In this document: positions 18,983 through 27,583 of the stretch, one piece after another
Numbering within the stretch: the first letter of the stretch is position 1
Layout of the letters: every line of letters begins with the position of its first letter
NCBI GenBank assembly: GCA_036704045.1
Contig: DATNQM010000037.1
Coordinates: 124,001 to 188,000, forward strand
Length of the DNA stretch: 64,000 nucleotides
Reading direction: 5' to 3'
Source of the DNA: Ancylothrix sp036704045
GTDB taxonomy: Bacteria > Cyanobacteriota > Cyanobacteriia > Cyanobacteriales > Oscillatoriaceae
The notes under the pieces: model-generated
Databases searched by the model: none
The model's input: only the letters and a program-made list of their open reading frames with translations
What the model was told of the DNA's origin: nothing
Made by a program: the position numbers and the translations under genes

Positions 18983-20185
18983 ATGGGACGCGCTACCAAA
19001 GTTGTGCTGGCATATTCGGGCGGAGTGGATACCTCTGTCTGTATCCCTTACCTAAAACAGGAGTGGGGAGTTGAGGAAGTAATTACGCTGGCTGCGGATT
19101 TAGGCCAGGGAGAGGAACTCGGCCCCATTAAGGAAAAGGCTTTGACATCAGGCGCAAGTGTGTCTCTGGTGGAAAATGTCCAAGAAAGTTTTGTCAAAGA
19201 TTACGCTTTTGCAGCAATTCGCGCAAATGCCTTGTATGAAAATCGCTATCCGCTTTCTACGGCGTTGGCTCGTCCGTTGATTGCCAAGTTATTAGTCGAA
19301 GCAGCAGAAAAATATGGTGCGGATGCGGTGGCGCATGGTTGCACCGGCAAGGGAAATGACCAAGTACGTTTTGATGTAGCCATTGCGGCGCTGAACCCTC
19401 ATCTAAAAGTTCTCGCACCCGCCCGCGAATGGGGAATGAGTCGAGAACAAACAATTGCCTATGGCGAACGTTGTGGCATCCCCGCGCCGGTCAAAAAGTC
19501 TTCGCCGTTTAGTATTGACCGTAATTTGTTGGGACGCAGTATTGAAGCCGGCCCACTAGAAGACCCCTGGACAGAACCGCCGGAAGAAATTTATGCGATG
19601 ACAAAGCCTATTGCGGATACTCCTAACGAACCCGATTATGTGGAAATTGGGTTTGAAAAGGGTAATCCGATTAGTTTAAATGGTCAAGCTTTATCAGGGA
19701 TTGAGTTAATTTCCCAGTTAAATGAATTGGTCGGTAAACACGGTGTCGGTCGCATTGACATGGTGGAAAACCGGCTGGTAGGTATTAAATCCCGCGAAAT
19801 TTATGAAGCACCGGCATTGTTGGTGTTAATTCAAGCCCACCGCGATATTGAAAGTTTGTGTTTAACGGCGGATGTAACCCACTATAAGCGGGGAATTGAA
19901 GAAACTTACGCCCAGTTGATTTATAACGGTTTGTGGTACAGTCCACTGAAAGCTGCTTTAGATGGGTTTATTGATAAGACTCAGGAACGGGTAGCAGGGA
20001 CGGTTCGCATTAAGTTGTTTAAGGGTAATGCAACGATTGTGGGCCGCAAGTCTGATTTTTCGCTTTATACGCCTGATTTGGCAACCTATGGGGCTGAGGA
20101 TACGTTTGACCACAAGGCGGCGGAAGGCTTTATTTATGTTTGGGGTCTTCCTACTCGTGTTTGGTCTGAAAAAACTCGCGGTTAG
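18983..20185 (+). CDS. argG: Argininosuccinate synthase
   Basis: ArgG condenses citrulline and aspartate using ATP to form argininosuccinate, the penultimate step of arginine synthesis. The 400-residue protein has the N-type ATP pyrophosphatase loop AYSGGVDTS at residues 10-18. It also shows AHGCTGKGNDQVRF for citrulline/aspartate binding and SPFSIDRNLLGRSIEAGPLEDP. Length matches the family. It begins with MGRATKVVLAYSGG, typical of cyanobacterial ArgG. It stands alone, transcribed away from the multi-PAS kinase. Confidence 0.98.
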   Translation: MGRATKVVLAYSGGVDTSVCIPYLKQEWGVEEVITLAADLGQGEELGPIKEKALTSGASVSLVENVQESFVKDYAFAAIRANALYENRYPLSTALARPLIAKLLVEAAEKYGADAVAHGCTGKGNDQVRFDVAIAALNPHLKVLAPAREWGMSREQTIAYGERCGIPAPVKKSSPFSIDRNLLGRSIEAGPLEDPWTEPPEEIYAMTKPIADTPNEPDYVEIGFEKGNPISLNGQALSGIELISQLNELVGKHGVGRIDMVENRLVGIKSREIYEAPALLVLIQAHRDIESLCLTADVTHYKRGIEETYAQLIYNGLWYSPLKAALDGFIDKTQERVAGTVRIKLFKGNATIVGRKSDFSLYTPDLATYGAEDTFDHKAAEGFIYVWGLPTRVWSEKTRG

Positions 20186-20310
20186 GTTAAATAAGCGTTT
20201 GGGGGCCGTTTGCCCCTAGATTATTGTAGGGGCCGTTTTCTTTGCGGCCCTTGATTTTATCGACAACTGCGATAGAGAACCTCACAATGGCGTAGAAACC
20301 GGCCCTTGAT

Positions 20311-20937
20311 TTATTCTTCTTCACCGGCAGCTGCGCGAGATTCTAACCAGAGAGGAACTATAATCCAAGCAAGGACGAGGAGGAGGGCACCAACGCCAAA
20401 TTTGGCGGCCCAGGAGACAAGTTGTTCAAGGGGTACGACACGACCGGCAAAAAATGAAAGTGTGACCATTACAGTTGCCCAAGCAGCGGCACCGGCCAAG
20501 TTGTAGGCCATAAATTTAAGAAAAGGCATTTCCGCAATGCCGGCAAGAGGACTGGCAACGATTCGTAGGAGGGCGAGAAAGCGGCCTATGAATACGGTTT
20601 TACCGGCGTTTTCGCTAAATTTATCTTTTAGTTCTAAGAGTTTCTTTTCTTTGATACGGAAGAGTTTGCCAAAGGCCAGAAGTAAGGGCCAACCACCATA
20701 TCTACCCAGCCAATAACCGATGCTACCGCCAATACCGGCACCAAGGATGGCGCAGCCGAGGACAAACCAGTAGTTAAGTTCTCCACTGCCGGCGAGGAAG
20801 CCACCGGCTAGGGTGATGGTTTCGCCGGGCAGGGGTAGGCCCAGGTTTTCGAGGAGAATTCCCAGAAATACTGCGACATATCCGTAATGATGGGCAATTT
20901 CTTGGATTTTTTCGAGGGAGATAAATTCAAAAGACAT
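20311..20937 (-). CDS. DedA family membrane protein
   Basis: The 208-residue polytopic protein belongs to the DedA/VTT (SNARE-associated Golgi) family, linked to lipid scrambling and membrane homeostasis. Signatures are a conserved glutamate and GLPLPGETI (residues about 32-41), GAGIGGSIGYWLGRYGG, and the amphipathic re-entrant region FIGRFLALLRIVASPLAGIAEM with the conserved Phe-x-Gly-Arg and Arg. Four to five hydrophobic segments are visible. CCGG words are unusually dense in this gene. Confidence 0.9.
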   Translation of the reverse strand: MSFEFISLEKIQEIAHHYGYVAVFLGILLENLGLPLPGETITLAGGFLAGSGELNYWFVLGCAILGAGIGGSIGYWLGRYGGWPLLLAFGKLFRIKEKKLLELKDKFSENAGKTVFIGRFLALLRIVASPLAGIAEMPFLKFMAYNLAGAAAWATVMVTLSFFAGRVVPLEQLVSWAAKFGVGALLLVLAWIIVPLWLESRAAAGEEE

Positions 20938-21170
20938 TTAGACCGGCCTTAATATTTGGTTAGATTTTTTATTATTGTGTAACACATTGCTGATGCAGGG
21001 TGAGGTTCGGGGTTTAGGGCCTTTTGTTTGTGATGACAATCACGGATTTTGAGTGATAAGCAGCAGTTGTTTGGGATGGAACTTGTTAGATGTTAATAGT
21101 ATCAGGGTGGGTATTCTACTATATAGAGTTTTTGGTTGTCCGAGAGTAATGTATCTTGAGGGGTAAAAGT

Positions 21171-21512
21171 ATGCTATCCACTGATGTAAATAATGCAATT
21201 ATTTTGCAACCTCCGGCGCGTCTTGATGCTGTGAGTGGCAGAGTTTTTTATGACAAAATTACAGCGCTTAGGGCTAGTTCTGACGCTGTTTGGATGGTTA
21301 ATATGACTGATGTGGTTTTTGTGGATAGTAGGGGGTTGTTGACTCTGGTAGCGGGGTTGCGCTTGGCACGAGAGGCCGGTTGTCGTTTTATTTTATGTAA
21401 TGTTAAGCCGACAGTACGGTTGATTTTTGAAATTACTCAACTTGACCGAGTTTTTGAGATTTTTGAGGGTGTTGAATGGGTAGAAAATCCCTCTGTTTTG
21501 ATGGGAGTTTAA
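21171..21512 (+). CDS. STAS-domain protein (anti-sigma factor antagonist type)
   Basis: The 113-residue protein is a single STAS domain. It has the alternating strands and helices of the family and the conserved FVDSRGLLTLVAGLRLAREAG region, where the serine is the usual phosphorylation site in SpoIIAA-like proteins. The ATG at 21171 is preceded by GAGGGG at 21159-21164, six bases away, which favours it over an in-frame TTG at 21156. No anti-sigma kinase or phosphatase partner lies nearby, so its pathway is unknown. In cyanobacteria such proteins often act with PP2C phosphatases in signalling. Confidence 0.85.
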   Translation: MLSTDVNNAIILQPPARLDAVSGRVFYDKITALRASSDAVWMVNMTDVVFVDSRGLLTLVAGLRLAREAGCRFILCNVKPTVRLIFEITQLDRVFEIFEGVEWVENPSVLMGV

Positions 21513-21592
21513 TATAAAGAGGTTTAGCCTCTGTGTAAGGTTAAGGAGTTGTTATCATTTTTATTGAAATTTGTCAAGTATTGAAATGGAGG

Positions 21593-21612
21593 ATGCCGGT
21601 GGGTGCCGGCAT
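21593..21612. terminator. Hairpin between convergent STAS and coiled-coil genes
   Basis: ATGCCGG (21593-21599) pairs with CCGGCAT (21606-21612) around a 6-base loop. It is followed on the plus strand by TTTCGCATTTT, a moderate U-rich tail. It most likely terminates the STAS gene. Confidence 0.55.
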
Positions 21613-21637
21613 TTCGCATTTTCGGGCAACAAAAAGA

Positions 21638-22180
21638 CTAGGCGTTGCCAAAGGAAGGAAGATCCAGGCTACCGTTGCCCGATAATTTGGGAAGGTCTAG
21701 TTTGCCTCCGACTTTCCGGTTGCGGACGGCGAGGCGATAGCTGACGCTTTGTAGTTCGGCGTGGAGTTGGCGGTTTTCTTTTTGGAGGGCTTCAACTTTT
21801 TCTTTAACCGGCGCCATACGTTCAGCAAATTTGTCGCGGTAGACATTGGGGAGTTCTTGGACAACTTGCTCTAACATTCTGGCACGATCTGTCAGTTCGG
21901 TTACGGAGTGACGTAGGCTATAAATTTCTGTGTCGCGTTGGGAGATTTGTTCTTGATAGAAGGTAACTTGTTCTTCTAAGCCTTCTATTTGTTCACGCAG
22001 ACTATTAAGCTGGGCTTTGTGGTGTTCGCTGACTTCGGGTTGAGGGATGAATTGAGGTTTCCCCTTGACGAGGCGAAAGAGTTCTTGAGAAAGTTGTTGC
22101 ACGAGTTGTTCGCGCATTTGGAGTTCTTCTTTGAGTTGGGCGTTTTCTGCTTGTAGGGCTTGGATGTCGGTTTGGCTCAC
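21638..22180 (-). CDS. Coiled-coil protein, unknown function
   Basis: The 180-residue protein is predominantly alpha-helical with heptad-like spacing: about residues 5-45 (IQALQAENAQLKEELQ), 52-110 and 120-155. The C-terminus is a short non-helical tail containing KLDLPKLSGNGSLDLPSFG, in which LDLP is repeated. No signal peptide or catalytic motif is seen. Proteins of this size and style are conserved in cyanobacteria and are candidates for scaffold or polarity factors, but I cannot assign a function. It follows the UPF0175 gene on the same strand after 87 bases. Confidence 0.75.
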   Translation of the reverse strand: MSQTDIQALQAENAQLKEELQMREQLVQQLSQELFRLVKGKPQFIPQPEVSEHHKAQLNSLREQIEGLEEQVTFYQEQISQRDTEIYSLRHSVTELTDRARMLEQVVQELPNVYRDKFAERMAPVKEKVEALQKENRQLHAELQSVSYRLAVRNRKVGGKLDLPKLSGNGSLDLPSFGNA

Positions 22181-22267
22181 GGTCTGTTAGCTCCTTTGAT
22201 TCTTGTTTTTTATGATAGTGGTGCGTGGGGCCGGTTGCCGAGGGCTAGTTATAAATTTACAATTTGC

Positions 22268-22513
22268 TTACCATTGGCCGAGTCTCCGCAGAGTTTCAAT
22301 ATCGGCTTGTTGATCTTCTGGTTCATAGTCTAGGCTAATGCCCCGGTTAGCTAGTTCTTTTTGAAATTGTAAGACGTTTTTTCCGGCAAAAAATCGTGCT
22401 TTGGCTATGCTAATTTTTTTTTGTTGATAAAGCAGGATAGCTATTTCTAGTTTTAATTCTTCTTCGGTTATTTTGGCGGCTTGCAAGAAGTCATCGGGAA
22501 TGATAAGAGACAT
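22268..22513 (-). CDS. UPF0175 family small protein (antitoxin-like)
   Basis: The 81-residue protein matches UPF0175: MSLIIPDDFLQAAKITEEEL at the N-terminus, then LKLEIAILLYQQKKISIAKA and FQKELANRGISLDY. Members are often encoded beside a DUF3368 PIN-domain gene and are regarded as putative antitoxins or DNA-binding regulators with a ribbon/helix-like fold. No PIN-domain gene is adjacent here; the downstream neighbour is the coiled-coil gene. A longer frame runs into the nadE 3-prime end, but the ATG at 22513 fits the family start. It lies 68 bases after nadE on the same strand, so read-through from the NAD operon is plausible. Confidence 0.85.
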   Translation of the reverse strand: MSLIIPDDFLQAAKITEEELKLEIAILLYQQKKISIAKARFFAGKNVLQFQKELANRGISLDYEPEDQQADIETLRRLGQW

Positions 22514-22581
22514 GGTTATTTTTAGGGTTGTGATGGGAATTGTGGCCGGCCGGTTTTGTTGAAAAAATAGATGTTTAAAAA

Positions 22582-24252
22582 CTAACACCCCCGCCGGCTG
22601 GCTACCGGCATTCTCCAACCTATACCAAAAGCGCGATCTGTAACCTTTAATCCTGGGGGGGCTTGGCGACGTTTGAATTCAGCAATTTTTACCAATTTTA
22701 CTACTCTTTCGACTGTTATTTGATCATGGCCGGCTGCTACAATTTGATTGGGTGATTCGTGTTTATGAATCAAACGATTTAAGATGTCATCTAAAACTTC
22801 ATATTCTGGCAAAGAATCCTGATCTTTTTGACCTGGTTTTAATTCTGCACTGGGTGGTTTGGTAATCACATTTTCAGGAATAATTTCTCTTTGGCTGCTG
22901 TCATTCAACCACCGGCATATTTGATAAACTCGTGTTTTTGGCACATCTGCAATTGTTGCTAAACCGCCATTCATATCACCGTAGAGGGTGCAATATCCCA
23001 CAGCCATTTCTGATTTATTGCCGGTGGATAATAGCAGATGCCCAAATTTATTAGAAATTGCCATTAACAAATTTCCACGAATTCGAGATTGGATATTTTC
23101 TTCAGCAAGTCCAAATTGAGTGCCGGTAAATATTTCTGCTAAAGTTTGATCGTAATCTTTCATTAAATCGCCTATGGGCAAAATTTGGGTTTGAATGCCT
23201 AAACTTTCAGCAAGTTTGAGGGCGTCACTAATAGAATGTTCAGAACTATAGGGGGAAGGCATTAATATTCCTAAGACATTTTCTGCACCCAAAGCTTTTG
23301 CGGCAATAGCTGCAACTAAGGATGAATCAATGCCGCCACTTAAGCCTAAAACTACTTTTTTGAAACCGCATTTTATGGCATAATCTCGCACACCTAAAAC
23401 GAGGGCTGAAAATATTTCTTCATTTTCATGGTTTGGGATGGTTGCGATGTTGGATTTTAATATATCTTTTTGTTGTTCTTCAAAGTGTATTTCTGCAAAA
23501 TCTTCTTCAAAGGCGGCACCACGAAAAACCATTTCTCCAGCGCGGTTATATGCCACACTACAGCCATCAAAAATTAAGTCATCATTGCCGCCTATTTGAT
23601 TGGTATAAATAATGGGAATTTGAAACCTTTTAGCACAGTGTTGAAGCATATTTTGGCGCAATTTATGCTTGTTGACAGTGTAGGGAGATGCCGATAAATT
23701 TACGATTAAATCAACGGCTATTTCTGCTAAATCTGCGATGGGATTTGCTGTATAAGTACGCTTCCCCCAAAATTGTTCATCGTTCCATAAATCCTCACAA
23801 ATTGTTACTCCTATTTTGAGGTTATCGAGAGTGAAAAAGTTGCTTTCTCCTCCTGGTTCAAAGTAGCGATGTTCGTCAAATACATCGTAGGTGGGAAGGA
23901 GTCTTTTGTGAAATATTTGCTTGATTTGATTGTTGTCTATTAAAGCGATGCTGTTGAATAGGGTTTTGCCGCCGGTGATGCTGGCTTTGGTATTTAGGTC
24001 AACTGTGCCTACTAAAATCGCTATTTCTGCTGGGATTTCTGCGGCAAGTTGTTCCAAGTGTTTTTGCATATTTTCTACAAAACACGGATCTAATAATAAG
24101 TCTCTGGGGGGATACCCGCAGAGGGATAATTCGGGGGTGAGAAGGAGACGACTGCCGGTTTGGGCGGCGTTTTTTGCGGCGGTTAATATTTTTTGAGTGT
24201 TGCCTTTTAGGTCGCCGATGATTGGGTTTAGTTGGGCTATTGTGATTTTCAT
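22582..24252 (-). CDS. nadE: Glutamine-dependent NAD+ synthetase
   Basis: NadE amidates nicotinate adenine dinucleotide to NAD+ using ammonia from glutamine. The 556-residue protein has an N-terminal nitrilase-type glutaminase domain (about 1-265) with the catalytic Glu (LLLTPELSLCGYPPRDLL), Lys (FHKRLLPTYDVFDE) and Cys (GVTICEDLW). The synthetase domain (about 285-540) has the P-loop LGLSGGIDSS, then STGNKSEMAVGYCTLYGDM and KPPSAELKPGQKDQDSLPEY. It is the fourth gene of the pncB-nadD-nrtR-nadE run, starting 66 bases after nrtR. Confidence 0.97.
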   Translation of the reverse strand: MKITIAQLNPIIGDLKGNTQKILTAAKNAAQTGSRLLLTPELSLCGYPPRDLLLDPCFVENMQKHLEQLAAEIPAEIAILVGTVDLNTKASITGGKTLFNSIALIDNNQIKQIFHKRLLPTYDVFDEHRYFEPGGESNFFTLDNLKIGVTICEDLWNDEQFWGKRTYTANPIADLAEIAVDLIVNLSASPYTVNKHKLRQNMLQHCAKRFQIPIIYTNQIGGNDDLIFDGCSVAYNRAGEMVFRGAAFEEDFAEIHFEEQQKDILKSNIATIPNHENEEIFSALVLGVRDYAIKCGFKKVVLGLSGGIDSSLVAAIAAKALGAENVLGILMPSPYSSEHSISDALKLAESLGIQTQILPIGDLMKDYDQTLAEIFTGTQFGLAEENIQSRIRGNLLMAISNKFGHLLLSTGNKSEMAVGYCTLYGDMNGGLATIADVPKTRVYQICRWLNDSSQREIIPENVITKPPSAELKPGQKDQDSLPEYEVLDDILNRLIHKHESPNQIVAAGHDQITVERVVKLVKIAEFKRRQAPPGLKVTDRAFGIGWRMPVASRRGC

Positions 24253-24318
24253 AGTTTGTGTTTAAGATGGTTTTTAAAGCAGAGAAAGTCGAAAAAAGCG
24301 AGAGGATTTTTGTGTATT

Positions 24319-25065
24319 TTATATAAATACTAAGGGTTTGTCTTTTAGTGGTGCAAAAGCTTGGGCATCAAATTTGTATAGGCTGGCCGGTCTGCCTGCA
24401 CCTCTGCTTACTTTTACGCCGGTGTCTGATAGAAATCCTAATTTTAATAACCGACTGCGAAAGTTGGAGTAGTCGGAGAAGTTTTCTCCTAAAATTATTG
24501 TGTAAAGCTGATATAAATCTCCCAAAGTAAATAACTCTGGTAAGACTTCAAAAGCTACAGGACTATATTCTAATTTATTCCGCAATCGACGATAGCCATA
24601 TTGTAAGATTTGGTTGTGATCAAAGGCTAAATTAGGTACTTGGTTTAGGGGATACCATGCGATGCCGGTAAGTCCATTAGCTATTAGTTCGGCTTCTTCA
24701 AATCTTACTAGGGCAAAATAACTTACAGATAAATATCTTTGCCCAAATGATTGTGGTGATTCTCTGGGGTCTCTTCCGGGGCCCCCAAAGGTGTATAGTT
24801 GTTCTAAATAGAGATTTTTGACGCGAATTTTTTCGGCTAAAATTCGATAGGCTGCGTCTTCTAAAGATTCTCCTTGTCTTACTAATGTACCTGGTAAGCA
24901 CCATTGTCCTAAATAAGGTTCATCGGGGCGCATTACTAATAAAACTAGTAGTCGATTTTGGGCGGTATCGACAGAGAATATAACGTTATCTACTCCTACT
25001 TTAAAGTCTGCAAGGAGTTGTTTTTTTATCGACACCGGCATTTTTTTTAATTCGCGTCCCGTCAT
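24319..25065 (-). CDS. nrtR: NrtR-type Nudix-related transcriptional regulator of NAD metabolism
   Basis: The 248-residue protein joins a Nudix-like domain (about residues 20-150) to a C-terminal winged helix (about 165-240) with FTLGDLYQLYTIIL, NFRSRLLKLGFL and GAGRPASLYKF, the NrtR hallmark. NrtR repressors bind ADP-ribose or related NAD metabolites and control NAD genes. The Nudix box (GX5EX7REUXEEXGU) is degraded: RILAEKIRV replaces the REUXEEXGU part and the first Gly is Thr, so hydrolysis is unlikely and the domain is probably only a ligand sensor. Its ATG overlaps the nadD stop by four bases (ATGA), showing translational coupling. Context with pncB, nadD and nadE strongly supports the call. 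Confidence 0.92.
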   Translation of the reverse strand: MTGRELKKMPVSIKKQLLADFKVGVDNVIFSVDTAQNRLLVLLVMRPDEPYLGQWCLPGTLVRQGESLEDAAYRILAEKIRVKNLYLEQLYTFGGPGRDPRESPQSFGQRYLSVSYFALVRFEEAELIANGLTGIAWYPLNQVPNLAFDHNQILQYGYRRLRNKLEYSPVAFEVLPELFTLGDLYQLYTIILGENFSDYSNFRSRLLKLGFLSDTGVKVSRGAGRPASLYKFDAQAFAPLKDKPLVFI

Positions 25066-25631
25066 ACATACAATTGTTGTTTATGAATGTAGTCTTCCAC
25101 CGGCGCCGTTAAGACTTCCGATGCACCTTTTTCTCTAAATGCTGTTGATGATACGGCCGGCCCTTTGATGTTGGCTATATCAAAAAAAGCGCCCATTTCT
25201 GTAAGTTTTTGCAATAAAGCAAAGTTGTCAATTGCATAGCCAGGTCTGGGAATTATTAATAGCTTAACTTGCTGCAATAACTCTTCTATACGATACCAGC
25301 GTGGCAATTGATTTACCAAGTCGGAACCGATGACAAGGGTAAATTCTGCTTCAGGCCATTTTTGTTTGGCTTCTTCAACAGTTATTATGCTGCGAGGACT
25401 ACTGAGTTCTGGATAAAGGGCGATATTTTCTCTTTTTGGGGTAATATCTTGGATGAGTAACCACAGCATTGTCTGCCGGTGTTCTAGGGGAGTTTGATGG
25501 TCTTTAAATGGGTTATCAGATGCCCATACTGCCACATTATCAAAGTTTTGAGAAAGCCAACTGAGGATTTTTTGATGGCCGGTGGTTGGCGGATCTGCGC
25601 TAGTTCCAAATAAGGCTATTTTAGTTGTCAT
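25062..25631 (-). CDS. nadD: Nicotinate-nucleotide adenylyltransferase
   Basis: NadD joins nicotinate mononucleotide and ATP to make nicotinate adenine dinucleotide. The 189-residue protein is a class I nucleotidyltransferase-like fold with IALFGTSADPPTTGHQKIL (residues 5-23), corresponding to the GxFxPxHxGH motif. It also has NPFKDHQTPLEHRQTML and FTLVIGSDLVNQLPRWYRIEEL. The C-terminal motif is VSSTAFRE, the ISSTxIR equivalent. It is the second gene of the NAD operon, 78 bases after pncB, and overlaps nrtR by four bases. Confidence 0.94.
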   Translation of the reverse strand: MTTKIALFGTSADPPTTGHQKILSWLSQNFDNVAVWASDNPFKDHQTPLEHRQTMLWLLIQDITPKRENIALYPELSSPRSIITVEEAKQKWPEAEFTLVIGSDLVNQLPRWYRIEELLQQVKLLIIPRPGYAIDNFALLQKLTEMGAFFDIANIKGPAVSSTAFREKGASEVLTAPVEDYIHKQQLYV

Positions 25632-25709
25632 ATCCTTAGATTTTGTGATGATTTTCTTGAAGAGTTTAGTTCTGATTTAGCGGTATTTTTGGTGCATTAT
25701 TTTTTTAAA

Positions 25710-27113
25710 TTAATGACTTACTTCTGCAATTAGTTTTTGCAAGTCGGCTGAAAATTCTACTTTTAAAGTATCTGGTTTTTCAAGACAGCGAATATGGGAG
25801 GGTAGACTGGCGACAGAGTTGTTTGTGCGTTGGGCTATAATTTCTAGGGGTTCGGGTGGATGTAGGCGTTTTCCTTCTCGGAAAACTCTTTGTAAAAGGC
25901 CGGTTTCTTGGTTTTGGCTTTCTTCGTTTATTAGACCTAATTTTTCGTTAATAATTTGGCCGTTTTCGTATTGGCGATAAATTTGTTTTCGCCCCGGATA
26001 ACTCCCTTTACCTTGGGATTTTTTCATTACTGGTATTCCTTCAATTTCTACTAATTTGTAAACACCATTAACGGGAGAACCTGTGACTAATTTTGTTCCT
26101 AGTCCATAGCCATCTATTTTGGCACCAGCCCCTTGTAATTTGGCAATTTCCCATTCATCAAGATCGCCACTGGCAAAGATAGGAATTCCTGGCAATAATG
26201 TACGAATTTTTTTAGAAAGTTTGACTAAATCTCCTGAGTCTATTCTGACGCCTCGGAGTTCAATTTCTCCGGCTTGGAGTTTTTGGGCTAGGATGCGGGC
26301 GGCTTCGATGCTGTCGTAGGTGTCGATGAGTAGGGGGGCGCCGGGGAAGTAGTGATGAAAGGCGCTAAAGGCTTGGGCTTCGGTGCCCTGGGTGGCGCTG
26401 AGGGCCATGACGAGGGAGTGGGCCATTGTGCCGGCCGGTTTGCGGCCTAGTTTAAGGGCGGCGAGGACGTTGGAGGTGCTGTCTATTCCTGCGGCTAAGG
26501 CGGCTCTCGCAGCCCACAAGGCCCCTTGGGGACTAAAGGCGCGCCGGCTACCAAATTCGTAAAGGGTCGCTCCTGGGCCTGCTACATCGCGCAATCGGGC
26601 TGCTTTGGTGGCAATGAGGGTTTGGTAGTTTAGGGTGTTTAGGAGGTAGGTTTCAATTAGTTGGGCTTGCCAGAGGGGGGCTTCGACTCTCAGGAGGGGT
26701 TCGTAGGGAAAGATGGCGGTGCCTTCGGGGACGGCCCATATATCGCCGCTAAACCGGCCTTCTGCTAAGATTTTCCAAAAACGATCTGGGGCGTCGCTGA
26801 AGATGCCGGTGGCTTGCAGGGCTGTGATTTGTTCGTCGGTAAAGTGCAGTTGTTCGAGGTAGTCTAGGGCTTGGGCTAGTCCCATTGCGATTAAATAGCC
26901 GAAGTTGTCGGGTAGCCGGCGTGCGAAAAGTTCAAAGCTGGCTTGTCTTTGATCTATGCCTTCTCCGATGTAGCAGGCTGCCATTGTCAACTGATAAAGG
27001 TCTGTCAGCAGGCTGTAGTCTTCTGGGTAGAGGTTTAGTTCTGGGTTTTCTTTTCTATCTGCTTGGGTTCGTTGGTTGGCTGGAGGGCTGGTGGAATTAG
27101 GGGCAATATTCAT
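25710..27113 (-). CDS. pncB: Nicotinate phosphoribosyltransferase
   Basis: PncB converts nicotinate and PRPP to nicotinate mononucleotide, entering the Preiss-Handler salvage route. The 467-residue protein has a polar 30-residue N-terminal extension, then LLTDLYQLTMAACYIGEG typical of the family. It continues with FELFARRLPDNFGYLIAMG, EFGSRRAFSPQGALWAARAA, GTMAHSLVMAL, LRGVRIDSGDL and FASGDLDEWEI. It is the first gene of a leftward unit, pncB-nadD-nrtR-nadE, that covers all three steps from nicotinate to NAD plus the regulator. A palindrome 34 bases upstream of the start is a candidate NrtR operator. Confidence 0.96.
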   Translation of the reverse strand: MNIAPNSTSPPANQRTQADRKENPELNLYPEDYSLLTDLYQLTMAACYIGEGIDQRQASFELFARRLPDNFGYLIAMGLAQALDYLEQLHFTDEQITALQATGIFSDAPDRFWKILAEGRFSGDIWAVPEGTAIFPYEPLLRVEAPLWQAQLIETYLLNTLNYQTLIATKAARLRDVAGPGATLYEFGSRRAFSPQGALWAARAALAAGIDSTSNVLAALKLGRKPAGTMAHSLVMALSATQGTEAQAFSAFHHYFPGAPLLIDTYDSIEAARILAQKLQAGEIELRGVRIDSGDLVKLSKKIRTLLPGIPIFASGDLDEWEIAKLQGAGAKIDGYGLGTKLVTGSPVNGVYKLVEIEGIPVMKKSQGKGSYPGRKQIYRQYENGQIINEKLGLINEESQNQETGLLQRVFREGKRLHPPEPLEIIAQRTNNSVASLPSHIRCLEKPDTLKVEFSADLQKLIAEVSH

Positions 27114-27146
27114 GGTGGGGTTTGGTTAGGGGGTTTGGTTTTTTAG

Positions 27147-27169
27147 ATTATAGTACATATTACCATAAT
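27147..27169. promoter_or_regulatory. Palindrome upstream of pncB, candidate NrtR operator
   Basis: The two 9-base arms ATTATAGTA and TACCATAAT match as an inverted repeat in eight of nine positions around a 5-base spacer. The site ends 34 bases before the pncB start codon, where a repressor would block transcription. nrtR lies in the same operon, and NrtR proteins are generally known to bind palindromic sites before NAD genes. Assignment to NrtR is inference; I do not recall the exact cyanobacterial consensus. Confidence 0.55.
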
Positions 27170-27583
27170 TAGAAGTGTCTTTTCTGTTTAAGTTCCCCTT
27201 TTAGATGGTTATTTTGTCTTAAAAATAGGGTTTTAAGTAATTTTGCTTAAAAAAATATAGTTTTTTTCACCAAAATAAGTGGTGGGAATGAGCAGCTATT
27301 TCTTAAAAATTCGGCCAAGGGTAGGCAAGTTGTCTGTTGTGTAAGTGCTGGCTAAACCGGCCTAACGAAAGTCAGGGGTTTTTAATATATCAATTTTTTT
27401 TGTTAAATTACTAATTTAGCCAAAGCTAGGATAGGGCTTTTTGGAGGATAATTTGCCAACTCAAGACTAGTTTTGTAAAAGTTAGAGATACTTTAATTTA
27501 TAGATAAATGATTGTTTTTTGAGGTTATTTTTTGAAATATTTGTTGCATACTTAAGGTTAAGAGTTAAAATAAAAAATTTATG

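Noticed and set aside
22514..22618. N-terminal extension of the UPF0175 frame
   Set aside because: It overlaps the nadE 3-prime end and the residues do not match the family, which starts at the ATG at 22513.
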